This document shows, in pieces, positions 1 through 7,625 of a stretch of DNA of 12,532 nucleotides. The stretch comes from Pseudomonadota bacterium (GTDB taxonomy: Bacteria > Pseudomonadota > Gammaproteobacteria > Xanthomonadales > Xanthomonadaceae): contig JAEWGI010000010.1 of NCBI GenBank assembly GCA_023388355.1, positions 1 through 12,532 on the forward strand, in the 5' to 3' direction. Both the position numbers and the translations under genes were made by a program. The notes below the pieces were generated by a model that was not told where the DNA came from, searched no databases, and saw only the letters and a program-made list of their open reading frames with translations. Every line of letters begins with the position of its first letter. Position 1 is the first letter of the stretch.

Positions 1-505
1 GCATCCCGATCCGCTCCAGGCGCTCGCCCGGCAGCGCGCGCACCGCCTGCTGCGCGGCCGTCGAGAGCGCGCTCCAGGCCTCCGGGTCGGGGCTGCCGTC
101 CTCGCGATGCGGCAGCGCGCGCTGCAGCGCCAGGCGATAGGTGGGACGGGCGATGCCCAGCACCGCCGCGGCCTCGGATTCGGCCAGGCCCGCGACCAGC
201 CGCAGCAGCAGCGCGGCGCGCGGCCCCGCGCCAAGCGCGACCAGGGCGGCGGGCACGTCGGCATCCGCGGACAGGGTTCCGCCGCGCAGCTGCGGGGCCG
301 CCAGCAGCATCGCCCAGAAGCGGCGCGGCCATTCCGCGAACGCGGTCCCGGCGGCCATGCCGCGGAACCCCCGCAGGGTGGCGGCCAGGGCCGCGTCCCC
401 CGCCTCCGCGCTGCCTCCCTGCCACTGCGCGAACACCGCGCCGCGACGCTCGACGCCACGCAGGAAAGCGGTCAGGGCAGCATGTGCCGCAGCGGGATCG
501 TTCAA
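1..505 (-). CDS. Sigma-70 region-4-like protein, N-terminal part (runs off left edge)
   Basis: An open minus-strand frame reaches base 2 of the window with no stop; about 168 residues are visible from a TTG at 505. The opening stretch (ALTAFLRGVERRGAVFAQWQ) is alpha-helical. About 100 residues in comes a segment resembling a sigma-70 region 4 helix-turn-helix (PRAALLLRLVAGLAESEAA, then AVLGIARPTYRLALQRAL), followed by LSTAAQQAVRALPGERLERI. This suggests a small, degenerate ECF-sigma-like regulator, but no region 2 is recognisable, so it may not be a working sigma factor. The start is uncertain. The frame is also open upstream with GTG at 661 and ATG at 643 and 691, but that part carries many rare AT-ending codons and none of the starts has a clear ribosome binding site. 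I chose 505 because codon use becomes typical there. Divergent from priA. Confidence 0.6.
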   Translation of the reverse strand, partial: MNDPAAAHAALTAFLRGVERRGAVFAQWQGGSAEAGDAALAATLRGFRGMAAGTAFAEWPRRFWAMLLAAPQLRGGTLSADADVPAALVALGAGPRAALLLRLVAGLAESEAAAVLGIARPTYRLALQRALPHREDGSPDPEAWSALSTAAQQAVRALPGERLERIGM

Positions 506-745
506 GGGCCGACGCCAGGATTGCCGGGCCTCGGGGGCGGCCCGCTGCGGCCATGATACGTGCGCGCCGGCGGCCTCCGGGGGCTTGACGGACGTCTCAC
601 TGGCTGATCCAGCCGCGGTTTTACGGGCCAACGTTGTGCACATGCGTCGCAGTACCGTCACATGAGCGGCGCGTGGAGCCGCGTTGATCATTGTGAAGGC
701 TTTGTTTCACGCCTAAATGCTTGATTTTTATGGAATTGGTGTGGG

Positions 746-762
746 TGGCGTTTTTTTCGCCA
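746..762. repeat. TGGCG-T7-CGCCA hairpin
   Basis: Perfect 5-bp arms flank a loop of seven T (seven A on the minus strand). It has no T tract after the stem in either direction, so it does not look like a standard intrinsic terminator. Confidence 0.45.
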
Positions 763-824
763 AGTCAGGCTTTCACGCATACCCCCCCGGGCAAAAAGAC
801 GTACCGCATGCGCTCGTACACAGG

Positions 825-849
825 CTTATCCACATAAATTGTGGATAAG
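825..849. promoter_or_regulatory. Inverted pair of consensus DnaA boxes
   Basis: TTATCCACA at 826-834 and its exact reverse complement TGTGGATAA at 840-848 form a perfect dyad (10-bp arms including the flanking C and G) around the 5-base spacer TAAAT. TTATCCACA matches the E. coli DnaA box consensus TTATNCACA in its high-affinity form. Six of nine bases are A or T, so two copies facing each other in such GC-rich DNA are unlikely by chance. The site lies at the edge of an AT-rich stretch about 110 bases before priA. It could be a DnaA-controlled promoter site, a titration site or part of an origin; no dnaA or dnaN gene is in the window. Confidence 0.6.
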
Positions 850-870
850 GGGAAAACCCTTGTCCGCCAT

Positions 871-907
871 CGACTTGCGTGCGGAAGGTCCGGACGGACG
901 CAAGTCG
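871..907. repeat. Inverted repeat upstream of priA
   Basis: CGACTTGCGT (871-880) and ACGCAAGTCG (898-907) are perfect 10-bp arms with a 17-base spacer. The dyad ends 38 bases before the predicted priA -10 box, so it could be an operator or a stem-loop on a longer transcript. Confidence 0.5.
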
Positions 908-944
908 CGCAGCCAGCTCGGGGGCCGCCGCGCCGAACTGTGGC

Positions 945-950
945 TAGACT
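945..950 (+). promoter_or_regulatory. Predicted -10 box of priA
   Basis: TAGACT lies six bases before the GTG start of priA. No good -35 hexamer is seen. Transcription from this box would begin at about the start codon, giving a leaderless message, which fits the lack of a Shine-Dalgarno sequence. Confidence 0.4.
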
Positions 951-956
951 CCGGCG

Positions 957-3157
957 GTGCCCGAATCCGCCTCCCCCGTCCTCCAGGTCGCGCTGCCGCT
1001 GCCGCTGCCGCGGCTGTTCGACTATCGCGCGCCCGGCGCCGCGACCGGCGACGACGTCGGCCGCCGGGTGCGGGTGCCGTTCGGGCCGCGCGAGCTGGTC
1101 GGGGTGGTGGCCGCGATCGGACCGCCCGCCGCCGGCGCGCCCGAGCTGCGCGCGATCATCGAACGCCTGGACCCGGCGCCGCTCCTGCACGGCGAACTGC
1201 TCGCCTCGCTGCGCTGGCTGGCGCGCTATGCCCACGCCCCGCTGGGCGAAGTGCTGGCGACCGCGCTGCCGGCGGCCCTGCGCCGCGGCGAGCCGCTGCC
1301 CGATACCCATGCCTGGGCCTGGCAGCTGACCGAAGCCGGCGCCACCGCCCTGCCCGGCCTGCGCAAGGGCTCGCGTCCGCTGCGGCTGGCGCAGCTGCTG
1401 CACGAGGCCCCGCGCGACGAGGATGCGCTGGAGCTGCTGCTTGACGGCTGGCGCGCCGCGGCGCGCGCCCTGCAGGGTCGCGGCCTGGTCGAACGGATCG
1501 CGGTGCCCGCCTCGCAGCTCGCCCCGGCGCCGCAGCCCGGACCGACGCCGGGAGCCGAACAGCAGACCGCGATCGACGCCCTGCGCGCCGCCGAAGGCTT
1601 CGCGCCGATGCTGCTCGACGGGGTCACCGGCAGCGGCAAGACCGAGGTCTACCTGCACGCGATCGCCGACTGCCTGGCCCGCGGCCGCCAGGCGCTGGTG
1701 CTGGTGCCGGAAATCGGGCTGACCCCGCAGTTGCTGGGGCGTTTCCGCGCGCGCCTGGGGGTACCGGTGCACGTGGCCCACTCCGGCCTCGGCGACGGCG
1801 AACGCGCGCGCACCTGGGCGGCGGCCTGGCGCGGGGAGGCGCGGGTGGTGGTGGGCACGCGCTCGGCGGTGTTCACGCCGCTGCCCGAGGCCGGCCTGAT
1901 CGTGGTCGACGAGGAGCACGACGCCAGCTACAAGCAGCAGGACGGGATCCGCTACCACGCCCGCGACTTCGCCCTGGTGCGCGGCCGCGCGCTGTCGGTG
2001 CCGGTGCTGCTGGGCAGCGCCACGCCATCGCTGGAAACCCTGCACAACGCCACCTCCGGCCGCTATGCCTATCTGCGCCTGTCACGGCGCGCGGGCACCG
2101 CGCAGGCGCCGCGGGTGCGGGTGGCCGACGTGCGCAAGCGGCCGCTGGAGGCCGGGCTGTCGCAGCAGATGCTCCAGGCAATCCGCACCGAACTGGACGC
2201 CGGCGGCCAGGTGCTTGTGTTCCGCAACCGCCGCGGCTACGCGCCGGTGCTGCTGTGCCACGACTGCGGCTGGAGCGCGCAGTGCCCGCGCTGCGGCACG
2301 CCCGACCAGGGACGGCCGATGACCGTGCACGCCCAGGGCCGGCGCCTGCAGTGCCATCACTGCGGCCACCGCCGGCCCGCGCCGCCGGCCTGTCCGGACT
2401 GCGCCAGCCTCGCGCTGCAGCCGCAGGGCGTGGGCACCGAGCGGATCGAGGAAGTGCTGGCGGCGAAGTTCGGTGACGTCCCGGTGCTGCGCATCGACCG
2501 CGGCAGCACCCGGCGCCGCGACGCGATGGAGCGGCTGCTGGGCGGACTGGGCGAACGGCCCGGGATCCTGATCGGCACCCAGATGCTGGCCAAGGGCCAC
2601 GACCTGGCCAACCTCAGCCTGGTGTGCGTGGTGGGGATCGACGAGGGCCTGTATTCGGCCGACTTCCGCTCGCACGAAAAGCTTGCCCAGTTGCTGATCC
2701 AGGTGGCCGGCCGCGCCGGTCGCGCCGAGCGGCCCGGGCACGTGCTGCTGCAGACCCACCACCCGGACCATCCGCTGCTGGCGATGCTGATCGACGGCGG
2801 CTACCACGCCTTCGCCGCCGACGCGCTGGCGCTGCGCGAGGCGGCAGGATTCCCACCGTTCGCGCACCTGGCGCTGCTGCGCGCCGAGGCCCGCCACGCC
2901 GGCCCGCCGCTGGCCTTCCTGCAGGCGGCGCGGCAGGCGTTCGAGGATGTCCCGCCGTCGGGCGACGGCCCTGCGCTCAGCGGACCGATGCCGGCGCCGA
3001 TGCCCAGGCGCGCCGGCATGCACCGCGCCCAGCTGCTGCTGTCGGCCGGCGAACGCCGCCACCTGCACGCCGGGCTGCAGGCCGCGCTGCCGGCGATCCA
3101 CGCCCTGCCCGATGCGCGCCGGGTGCGCTGGTCGCTGGACGTGGACCCGGTCGACCT

Positions 3158-3164
<7 letters not shown>
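957..3164 (+). CDS. priA: Primosomal protein N' (replication restart helicase PriA)
   Basis: PriA is a 3'-to-5' DNA helicase that recognises stalled forks and recombination intermediates and reloads the replisome. The 735 residues match the usual length (E. coli 732). The N-terminal DNA-binding part (residues 8-100, VALPLPLPRLFDY) is followed by Walker A GVTGSGKT (222-229), the DEEH box (318-321) with YKQQDGIRYHARDFA, and GSATPS. The zinc-binding insert has all eight cysteines (434, 437, 443, 446, 466, 469, 479, 482). The second helicase lobe carries GTQMLAKGHD and the QVAGRAGRAERPG motif. All key residues are present, so it should be active. The GTG start has no Shine-Dalgarno sequence but sits six bases after TAGACT, suggesting a leaderless message. 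The stop overlaps the convergent NYN gene by seven bases with no terminator between them. Confidence 0.97.
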
Positions 3165-3931
<767 letters not shown>

Positions 3932-3946
3932 GTCGTTCCCCACAGT

Positions 3947-3961
3947 CTGCGCTGTGCGCAG
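3947..3961. repeat. Short hairpin CTGCGC-TGT-GCGCAG before the NYN gene
   Basis: A perfect 6-bp stem with a 3-base loop lies 15 bases before the chosen NYN start, beside the candidate -10 TACCCT. It could fold in the 5' leader or be an operator; either role is a guess. Confidence 0.35.
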
Positions 3962-4027
3962 GGTAGCGCGTCGCCGGTGGCGACGGTAAGCGCTGAAACC
4001 GTGCCGGCGCGGTCACGGCGGATGCGC

Positions 4028-4033
4028 GACAAT
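4028..4033 (+). promoter_or_regulatory. Possible -10 box of tal
   Basis: GACAAT, followed by GGCGCAC, lies 32 bases before the tal ATG. The following bases resemble those after the ndh -10 box (TAGAATGGCGCAC). No good -35 hexamer is seen. Confidence 0.3.
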
Positions 4034-4065
4034 GGCGCACCCCACACGCACATCCGTACCCAGAC

Positions 4066-5013
4066 ATGCCCAGCCAGCTCGAACAGCTCCGTTCCCTGTC
4101 CACCGTGGTCGCCGACACCGGCGACATCGAGGCGATCGCCCGCTTCAAGCCGATGGACGCCACCACCAACCCCTCGCTGCTGCTCAAGGCCGCCTCGCTG
4201 CCTGCCTATGCCGCGCACCTGGGCCAGGCCGTCTCGGCCGCCAGCGGCAGCGGCGAGGCGAAGGTGGCCGACGCCGGCGACCGCCTGTCGGTGGCGATCG
4301 GCGGCGAGATCCTCAAGCTGATCCCCGGCCGCGTGTCCACCGAGGTCGACGCACGCCTGAGCTTCGACACCGAGGCAACGGTCGCCAAGGCGCACCGGCT
4401 GGTGGAGCTGTACGACCAGGCCGGCATCGGCCGCGACCGCCTGCTGATCAAGATGGCGTCGACCTGGGAAGGCATCCGCGCCGCCGAGCGGCTCGAGCGC
4501 GACGGCATCCACTGCAACCTGACCCTGCTGTTCTCGTTCGCCCAGGCCGTGGCCTGCGCCGAGGCCGGCGTGTTCCTGATCTCGCCCTTCGTCGGCCGCA
4601 TCCTCGACTGGCACCTGGCCAACGGCATGGACAAGCCGGCCAACCCGCAGGACGACCCGGGCGTGCAGTCGGTCACCGGCATCTGGCAGTACTACAAGCG
4701 CCACGGCTACGACACCGTGGTGATGGGCGCGAGCTTCCGCAATACCGGACAGGTGCTGGCGCTGGCCGGCTGCGACCGGCTCACCATCTCGCCCGACCTG
4801 CTCGGCGCGCTGGACGCGTCCGACGCTCCGGTCGAGCGCGCCCTGGTCGAGGCCGGGGACCGCGCCGACCGCCCGGCCGCGCTCGAGGAAGCCCCGTTCC
4901 GCTGGCAGCACAACGAGGACGCCATGGCGACCGAGAAGCTGGCCCAGGGCATCCGCAACTTCGCCGCCGACCAGCGCAAGCTCGAAGCGCAGCTGGCAGC
5001 GAAGATCGGCTGA
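4066..5013 (+). CDS. tal: Transaldolase (TalB type)
   Basis: Transaldolase moves a dihydroxyacetone unit from sedoheptulose 7-phosphate to glyceraldehyde 3-phosphate in the non-oxidative pentose phosphate pathway, in the cytoplasm. The 315 residues are collinear with E. coli TalB (317). Visible are VVADTGD (Asp17), DATTNPSL (Asn35), [13 protein letters not shown] (Glu93), the Schiff-base lysine in [12 protein letters not shown] (Lys129), [32 protein letters not shown] and the C-terminal [21 protein letters not shown]. All catalytic residues are present. The ATG has no clear Shine-Dalgarno sequence. The gene stands alone, divergent from the NYN gene, and is followed by a palindromic repeat that may end its transcript. 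Confidence 0.97.
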   Translation: MPSQLEQLRSLSTVVADTGDIEAIARFKPMDATTNPSLLLKAASLPAYAAHLGQAVSAASGSGEAKVADAGDRLSVAIGGEILKLIPGRVSTEVDARLSFDTEATVAKAHRLVELYDQAGIGRDRLLIKMASTWEGIRAAERLERDGIHCNLTLLFSFAQAVACAEAGVFLISPFVGRILDWHLANGMDKPANPQDDPGVQSVTGIWQYYKRHGYDTVVMGASFRNTGQVLALAGCDRLTISPDLLGALDASDAPVERALVEAGDRADRPAALEEAPFRWQHNEDAMATEKLAQGIRNFAADQRKLEAQLAAKIG

Positions 5014-5045
5014 GCGAAGCCGCCGCGCAACGACCGGCGTGAAAA

Positions 5046-5237
5046 GCCCTCCCCTTCAAGGGGGTGAGGGCGGCCCGCTTGGACGGCACTGCCGCCCGGC
5101 CGACCGAACGCCCGGCACGCTGTGCCGGGCCGGACGGGTTGGGTGGGGATGGTGTTGTTTTTTTGCGCAGCACCTGCCCACCTAGCCACGCGCGCTGGAC
5201 ACCATCCCCACCCCGACCCTCCCCTTGAAGGGGAGGG
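5046..5237. repeat. Composite palindromic intergenic repeat between tal and ndh
   Basis: Nested inverted repeats fill most of this gap. The outer units are CCCTCCCCTTCAAGGGG (from 5047) and CCCTCCCCTTGAAGGGG (from 5217); each is nearly palindromic and they are inverted copies of each other. The inner arms are GGTTGGGTGGGGATGGTGTT (from 5138) and ACACCATCCCCACCCCGACC (5200-5219), inverted with two mismatches. Between the left outer and left inner arms lies about 65 bases with its own hairpin (5110-5130), so the two sides are unequal. This has the form of a MITE- or REP-like dispersed repeat; I cannot show other copies from this window. Confidence 0.55.
5110..5130. repeat. Perfect hairpin within the composite repeat
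   Basis: GCCCGGCAC (5110-5118) and GTGCCGGGC (5122-5130) form a 9-bp stem with the 3-base loop GCT. No T tract follows directly on either strand. Confidence 0.55.
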
Positions 5238-5300
5238 AGAAAGGCTACGGCCCTCCTTTGATAGCGGAAGGAGAAGAGCTGCGCCATGCAGGGGCGCCCG

Positions 5301-5306
5301 TAGAAT
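5301..5306 (+). promoter_or_regulatory. Predicted -10 box of ndh
   Basis: TAGAAT lies seven bases before the chosen ATG of ndh. It overlaps an in-frame ATG at 5305, which argues that translation starts at 5314 instead. No clear -35 hexamer is seen; the composite repeat ends about 60 bases upstream. Confidence 0.4.
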
Positions 5307-5313
5307 GGCGCAC

Positions 5314-6597
5314 ATGACGCCACAACCACCCCACGTGGTCATCGTCGGCGGCGGCTTTGCCGGGCTGTGGGCCGCGCGCGCGCTGAAGTCCGCGCCGGTG
5401 CGCATCACCCTGCTCGACCGCGGCAACCACCACCTGTTCCAGCCGCTGCTCTACCAGGTGGCCACCGCCGGCCTGTCCGCCCCCGACATCTCCGCGCCGC
5501 TGCGCCAGATCCTGCGCCGCCAGCGCAACGTGGAAGTGCGGATGGCGACGGTCTCGCGCGTGGACGCCGACGCGCGCGAGGTCGAGCTCGAGCACGCCGA
5601 CGGCACCCGCCGGATGGGCTACGACTACCTGCTGCTGGCCAGCGGCGCCACCCATGCCTACTTCGGCAACGAGCACTGGAGCGGGCACGCGCCGGGCCTG
5701 AAGACCCTCGACGACGCGCTGGAGCTGCGGCGCAAGCTGCTGCTGGCGTTCGAGCGCGCCGAGGCCGCCGGCGACCCGGACGAACGCGACGCCTGGCTGA
5801 GCTTCGCCATCATCGGCGGCGGCCCCACCGGGGTCGAGCTGGCCGGCACCCTGGCCGAGATCGCGCGCCACACGCTCGAAGGCGAGTTCCGCAACATCGA
5901 CCCGGCGCGCGCCCGGGTGCGGCTGGTCGAGGCCGGCCCGCGGGTACTGTCCTCGTTTCCGGAGGATCTCTCGCGCAAGGCGCGCCTGCAGCTGGAGAAG
6001 CTGGGCGTGGAGGTGCAGACGGGAGCGGCGGTCGAGGACATCAACGCAGACGGCTACGTCCGCGACGGCCGCTTCGTGCCCGCCAGGACCGTGGTCTGGG
6101 CCGCAGGCGTCGCGGCCTCGCCGCTGGGCCGCTGCCTGGACGCGCCGCTCGACCGCGCCGGCAGGGTCAAGGTGCGCCCGGACCTGACGGTACCCGGCCA
6201 CCCGGAGATCTTCGTTGCCGGCGACCTGGCCGCGCTGGAGCGCGCCGACGGACGTCCCGTGCCCGGCGTGGCCCCGGCCGCCAAGCAGATGGGCAGGCAC
6301 GTCGCGCGCACGATCCGCGCGCGCCTCGATGGCCGGCGCAGCGAAGGCGCGCCGTTCCGCTACCGCGACTTCGGCAACCTCGCCACCATCGGCCGCATGG
6401 CGGCGGTGGTCGACCTCGGCGCATGGCGCTTCTCGGGCATGCTGGCCTGGTGGTTCTGGCTGGTCGCGCACCTGTTCTTCCTGATCGGTTTCCGCAACCG
6501 CTCGGTGGTGCTGCTCAACTGGTCGGTGGCGTACTGGACCCACCAGCGCGCGGCGCGGATCATCCTCGGCGGCGACGATCGTTCCGATACAAAGTAA
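5314..6597 (+). CDS. ndh: Type II NADH:quinone oxidoreductase
   Basis: NDH-2 is a single-subunit FAD enzyme that passes electrons from NADH to quinone at the inner face of the cytoplasmic membrane without pumping protons. The 427 residues fit the family (E. coli Ndh 434). Residues 8-17 (VVIVGGGFAG) bind FAD, 165-180 (AIIGGGPTGVELAGTL) bind NADH, and VAGDLAAL (301-308) is the second flavin motif. FQPLLYQVATAGLS (42-55) and GVAPAAKQMGRHV (318-330) are typical of NDH-2. The C-terminal part (from WRFSGMLAWWFWLVAHLFFL, 371-390) is rich in aromatic residues and should hold the protein to the membrane. ATG 5314 was preferred to 5305 and to a longer upstream extension, which crosses the repeat element. 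It stands alone, followed by zupT on the same strand 78 bases on with its own -10 box. Confidence 0.93.
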   Translation: MTPQPPHVVIVGGGFAGLWAARALKSAPVRITLLDRGNHHLFQPLLYQVATAGLSAPDISAPLRQILRRQRNVEVRMATVSRVDADAREVELEHADGTRRMGYDYLLLASGATHAYFGNEHWSGHAPGLKTLDDALELRRKLLLAFERAEAAGDPDERDAWLSFAIIGGGPTGVELAGTLAEIARHTLEGEFRNIDPARARVRLVEAGPRVLSSFPEDLSRKARLQLEKLGVEVQTGAAVEDINADGYVRDGRFVPARTVVWAAGVAASPLGRCLDAPLDRAGRVKVRPDLTVPGHPEIFVAGDLAALERADGRPVPGVAPAAKQMGRHVARTIRARLDGRRSEGAPFRYRDFGNLATIGRMAAVVDLGAWRFSGMLAWWFWLVAHLFFLIGFRNRSVVLLNWSVAYWTHQRAARIILGGDDRSDTK

Positions 6598-6643
6598 CGA
6601 TCCGGGCCGCGGCCGCATACGCGATCGCGCGTCGCGCTTCGGC

Positions 6644-6649
6644 TAGGAT
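6644..6649 (+). promoter_or_regulatory. Predicted -10 box of zupT
   Basis: TAGGAT, in the context GGCTAGGATG, lies 26 bases before the ATG of zupT. It resembles the -10 boxes of priA and rpoH (GCTAGACT). No convincing -35 hexamer and no Zur-type operator are seen. Confidence 0.35.
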
Positions 6650-6675
6650 GACGCGTCTCCCATCGCGACCCTGGC

Positions 6676-7485
6676 ATGACCGACATCCCCACGCAGAACT
6701 TTCTCATCGCGCTGGCAGTGACCACCGCGGCGGGACTGGCGACCGGATTCGGCGGACTGCTGGTGTTCGCCTCGAAGTCGCCGAATGCGCGCGTGCTCGC
6801 CTTCGGCCTGGCCTTCGCCGGCGGCGCGATGGTGTATGTGTCGCTGGGCGAGATCCTCGGCAAGTCGATCGCCTCGTTCACGCTCCACTACGGCGAACGG
6901 CTCGGCTTCACCTGGGGCACGCTGTCGTTCCTCGCCGGCGTGCTGGTGATCGTGACCATCGACCGCCTGGTGCCCAACCCGCACCAGCGGCTGGAAGTGG
7001 ACGATCCCTACTTCCGCGAACACAACCGCGACTACGTCAAGCGCGTCGGCATGCTGACCGCGATCGCGATCACCGCGCACAACTTCCCCGAGGGGCTGGC
7101 GACGTTCTTCGCCACGCTCGAGAACCCCGGCGTCGGCATGCCGCTGGCGTTCGCGATCGCGATCCACAACATCCCCGAAGGCATCGCCATCGCGGTGCCG
7201 GTGTACTTCGCCACCAGCAACAAGGCCTACGCCTTCGGCGCCTGCCTGGTCTCGGGCCTGGCCGAGCCGATCGGCGCGCTCATCGGGTTCCTGCTGCTGC
7301 GCCCGTTCCTGAACGACGCGGTGTTCGGCGCGGTGTTCGGCCTCATCGCCGGGGTCATGGTGTTCCTGGCCCTGGACGAACTGCTGCCCGCGGCCAAGCG
7401 CTACGCCAAGGGCCACGAAACCGTCTATGGCCTGGTCACCGGCATGGGCGCGCTGGCGATCAGCCTGGTGCTGTTCAAGTGGTGA
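6676..7485 (+). CDS. zupT: ZIP-family metal transporter (ZupT type)
   Basis: ZupT-type proteins bring zinc and other divalent metals such as iron or manganese into the cell across the cytoplasmic membrane. The 269 residues (E. coli ZupT 257) form about eight hydrophobic segments. The two metal-binding helices carry HNFPEG (135-140) and HNIPEG (164-169), the hallmark of the subfamily, and SGLAEPIGA (193-201) also matches. A loop of about 25 residues (98-122), rich in Asp, Glu, His and Arg, separates the third and fourth hydrophobic segments. No clear Shine-Dalgarno sequence precedes the ATG. The gene appears to be its own unit; a large inverted repeat lies just downstream. Confidence 0.92.
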   Translation: MTDIPTQNFLIALAVTTAAGLATGFGGLLVFASKSPNARVLAFGLAFAGGAMVYVSLGEILGKSIASFTLHYGERLGFTWGTLSFLAGVLVIVTIDRLVPNPHQRLEVDDPYFREHNRDYVKRVGMLTAIAITAHNFPEGLATFFATLENPGVGMPLAFAIAIHNIPEGIAIAVPVYFATSNKAYAFGACLVSGLAEPIGALIGFLLLRPFLNDAVFGAVFGLIAGVMVFLALDELLPAAKRYAKGHETVYGLVTGMGALAISLVLFKW

Positions 7486-7514
7486 GCCGCCGGATCCGGG
7501 GCTGCAACGGCTGA

Positions 7515-7587
7515 CCGTCGTCCGGATCGGCCGATCCGCACCCGCAGGCGCCTTCCCGGCGTTCGATCCGCCCGATCCGGACGACGG
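7515..7587. repeat. 16-bp perfect inverted repeat between zupT and the DUF2306 gene
   Basis: CCGTCGTCCGGATCGG (7515-7530) is the exact reverse complement of CCGATCCGGACGACGG (7572-7587), with 41 bases between. The left arm overlaps a perfect 16-bp palindrome CGGATCGGCCGATCCG (7523-7538), and more GATCCG copies lie at 7493 and 7565. It begins 29 bases after the zupT stop. It may be a structured 3' end, an operator for the next gene or a small REP-like unit; there is no T tract. Confidence 0.55.
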
Positions 7588-7625
7588 ACCGCCGCGGGCC
7601 CGGCACGCTTCGGCCATCGTTCCCG

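Larger units (their letters stand above)
506..956. other. AT-rich intergenic region upstream of priA with four dyads
   Basis: About 450 bases hold no convincing gene if the left-hand gene starts at 505. Bases 684-850 are far more AT-rich than the surroundings, with runs such as TTGATTTTTATGGAATT and a T7 tract. Dyads, in order: GTGAA/TTCAC (693-710), TGGCG-T7-CGCCA (746-762), the DnaA-box pair (825-849), and CGACTTGCGT/ACGCAAGTCG (871-907). Short minus-strand frames cross this DNA but look like shadows. It must hold the promoter of priA and probably that of the divergent gene. Confidence 0.6.

Noticed and set aside
107..665. Plus-strand frames of 149 and 174 codons at the left end
   Set aside because: Low-complexity Arg/Ala/Pro-rich translations typical of frames opposite a real high-GC gene; the minus-strand frame shows a helix-turn-helix pattern and typical codon use.
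765..2045. Minus-strand frame of 426 codons opposite priA
   Set aside because: Translation is Gln/Arg/Gly-rich without family motifs, and the opposite frame is a full-length PriA with all its motifs.
5122..5313. Long N-terminal extension of ndh
   Set aside because: It would run through the palindromic repeat; the family start matches MTPQPPHVVIVGGG at 5314, just after a TAGAAT box.
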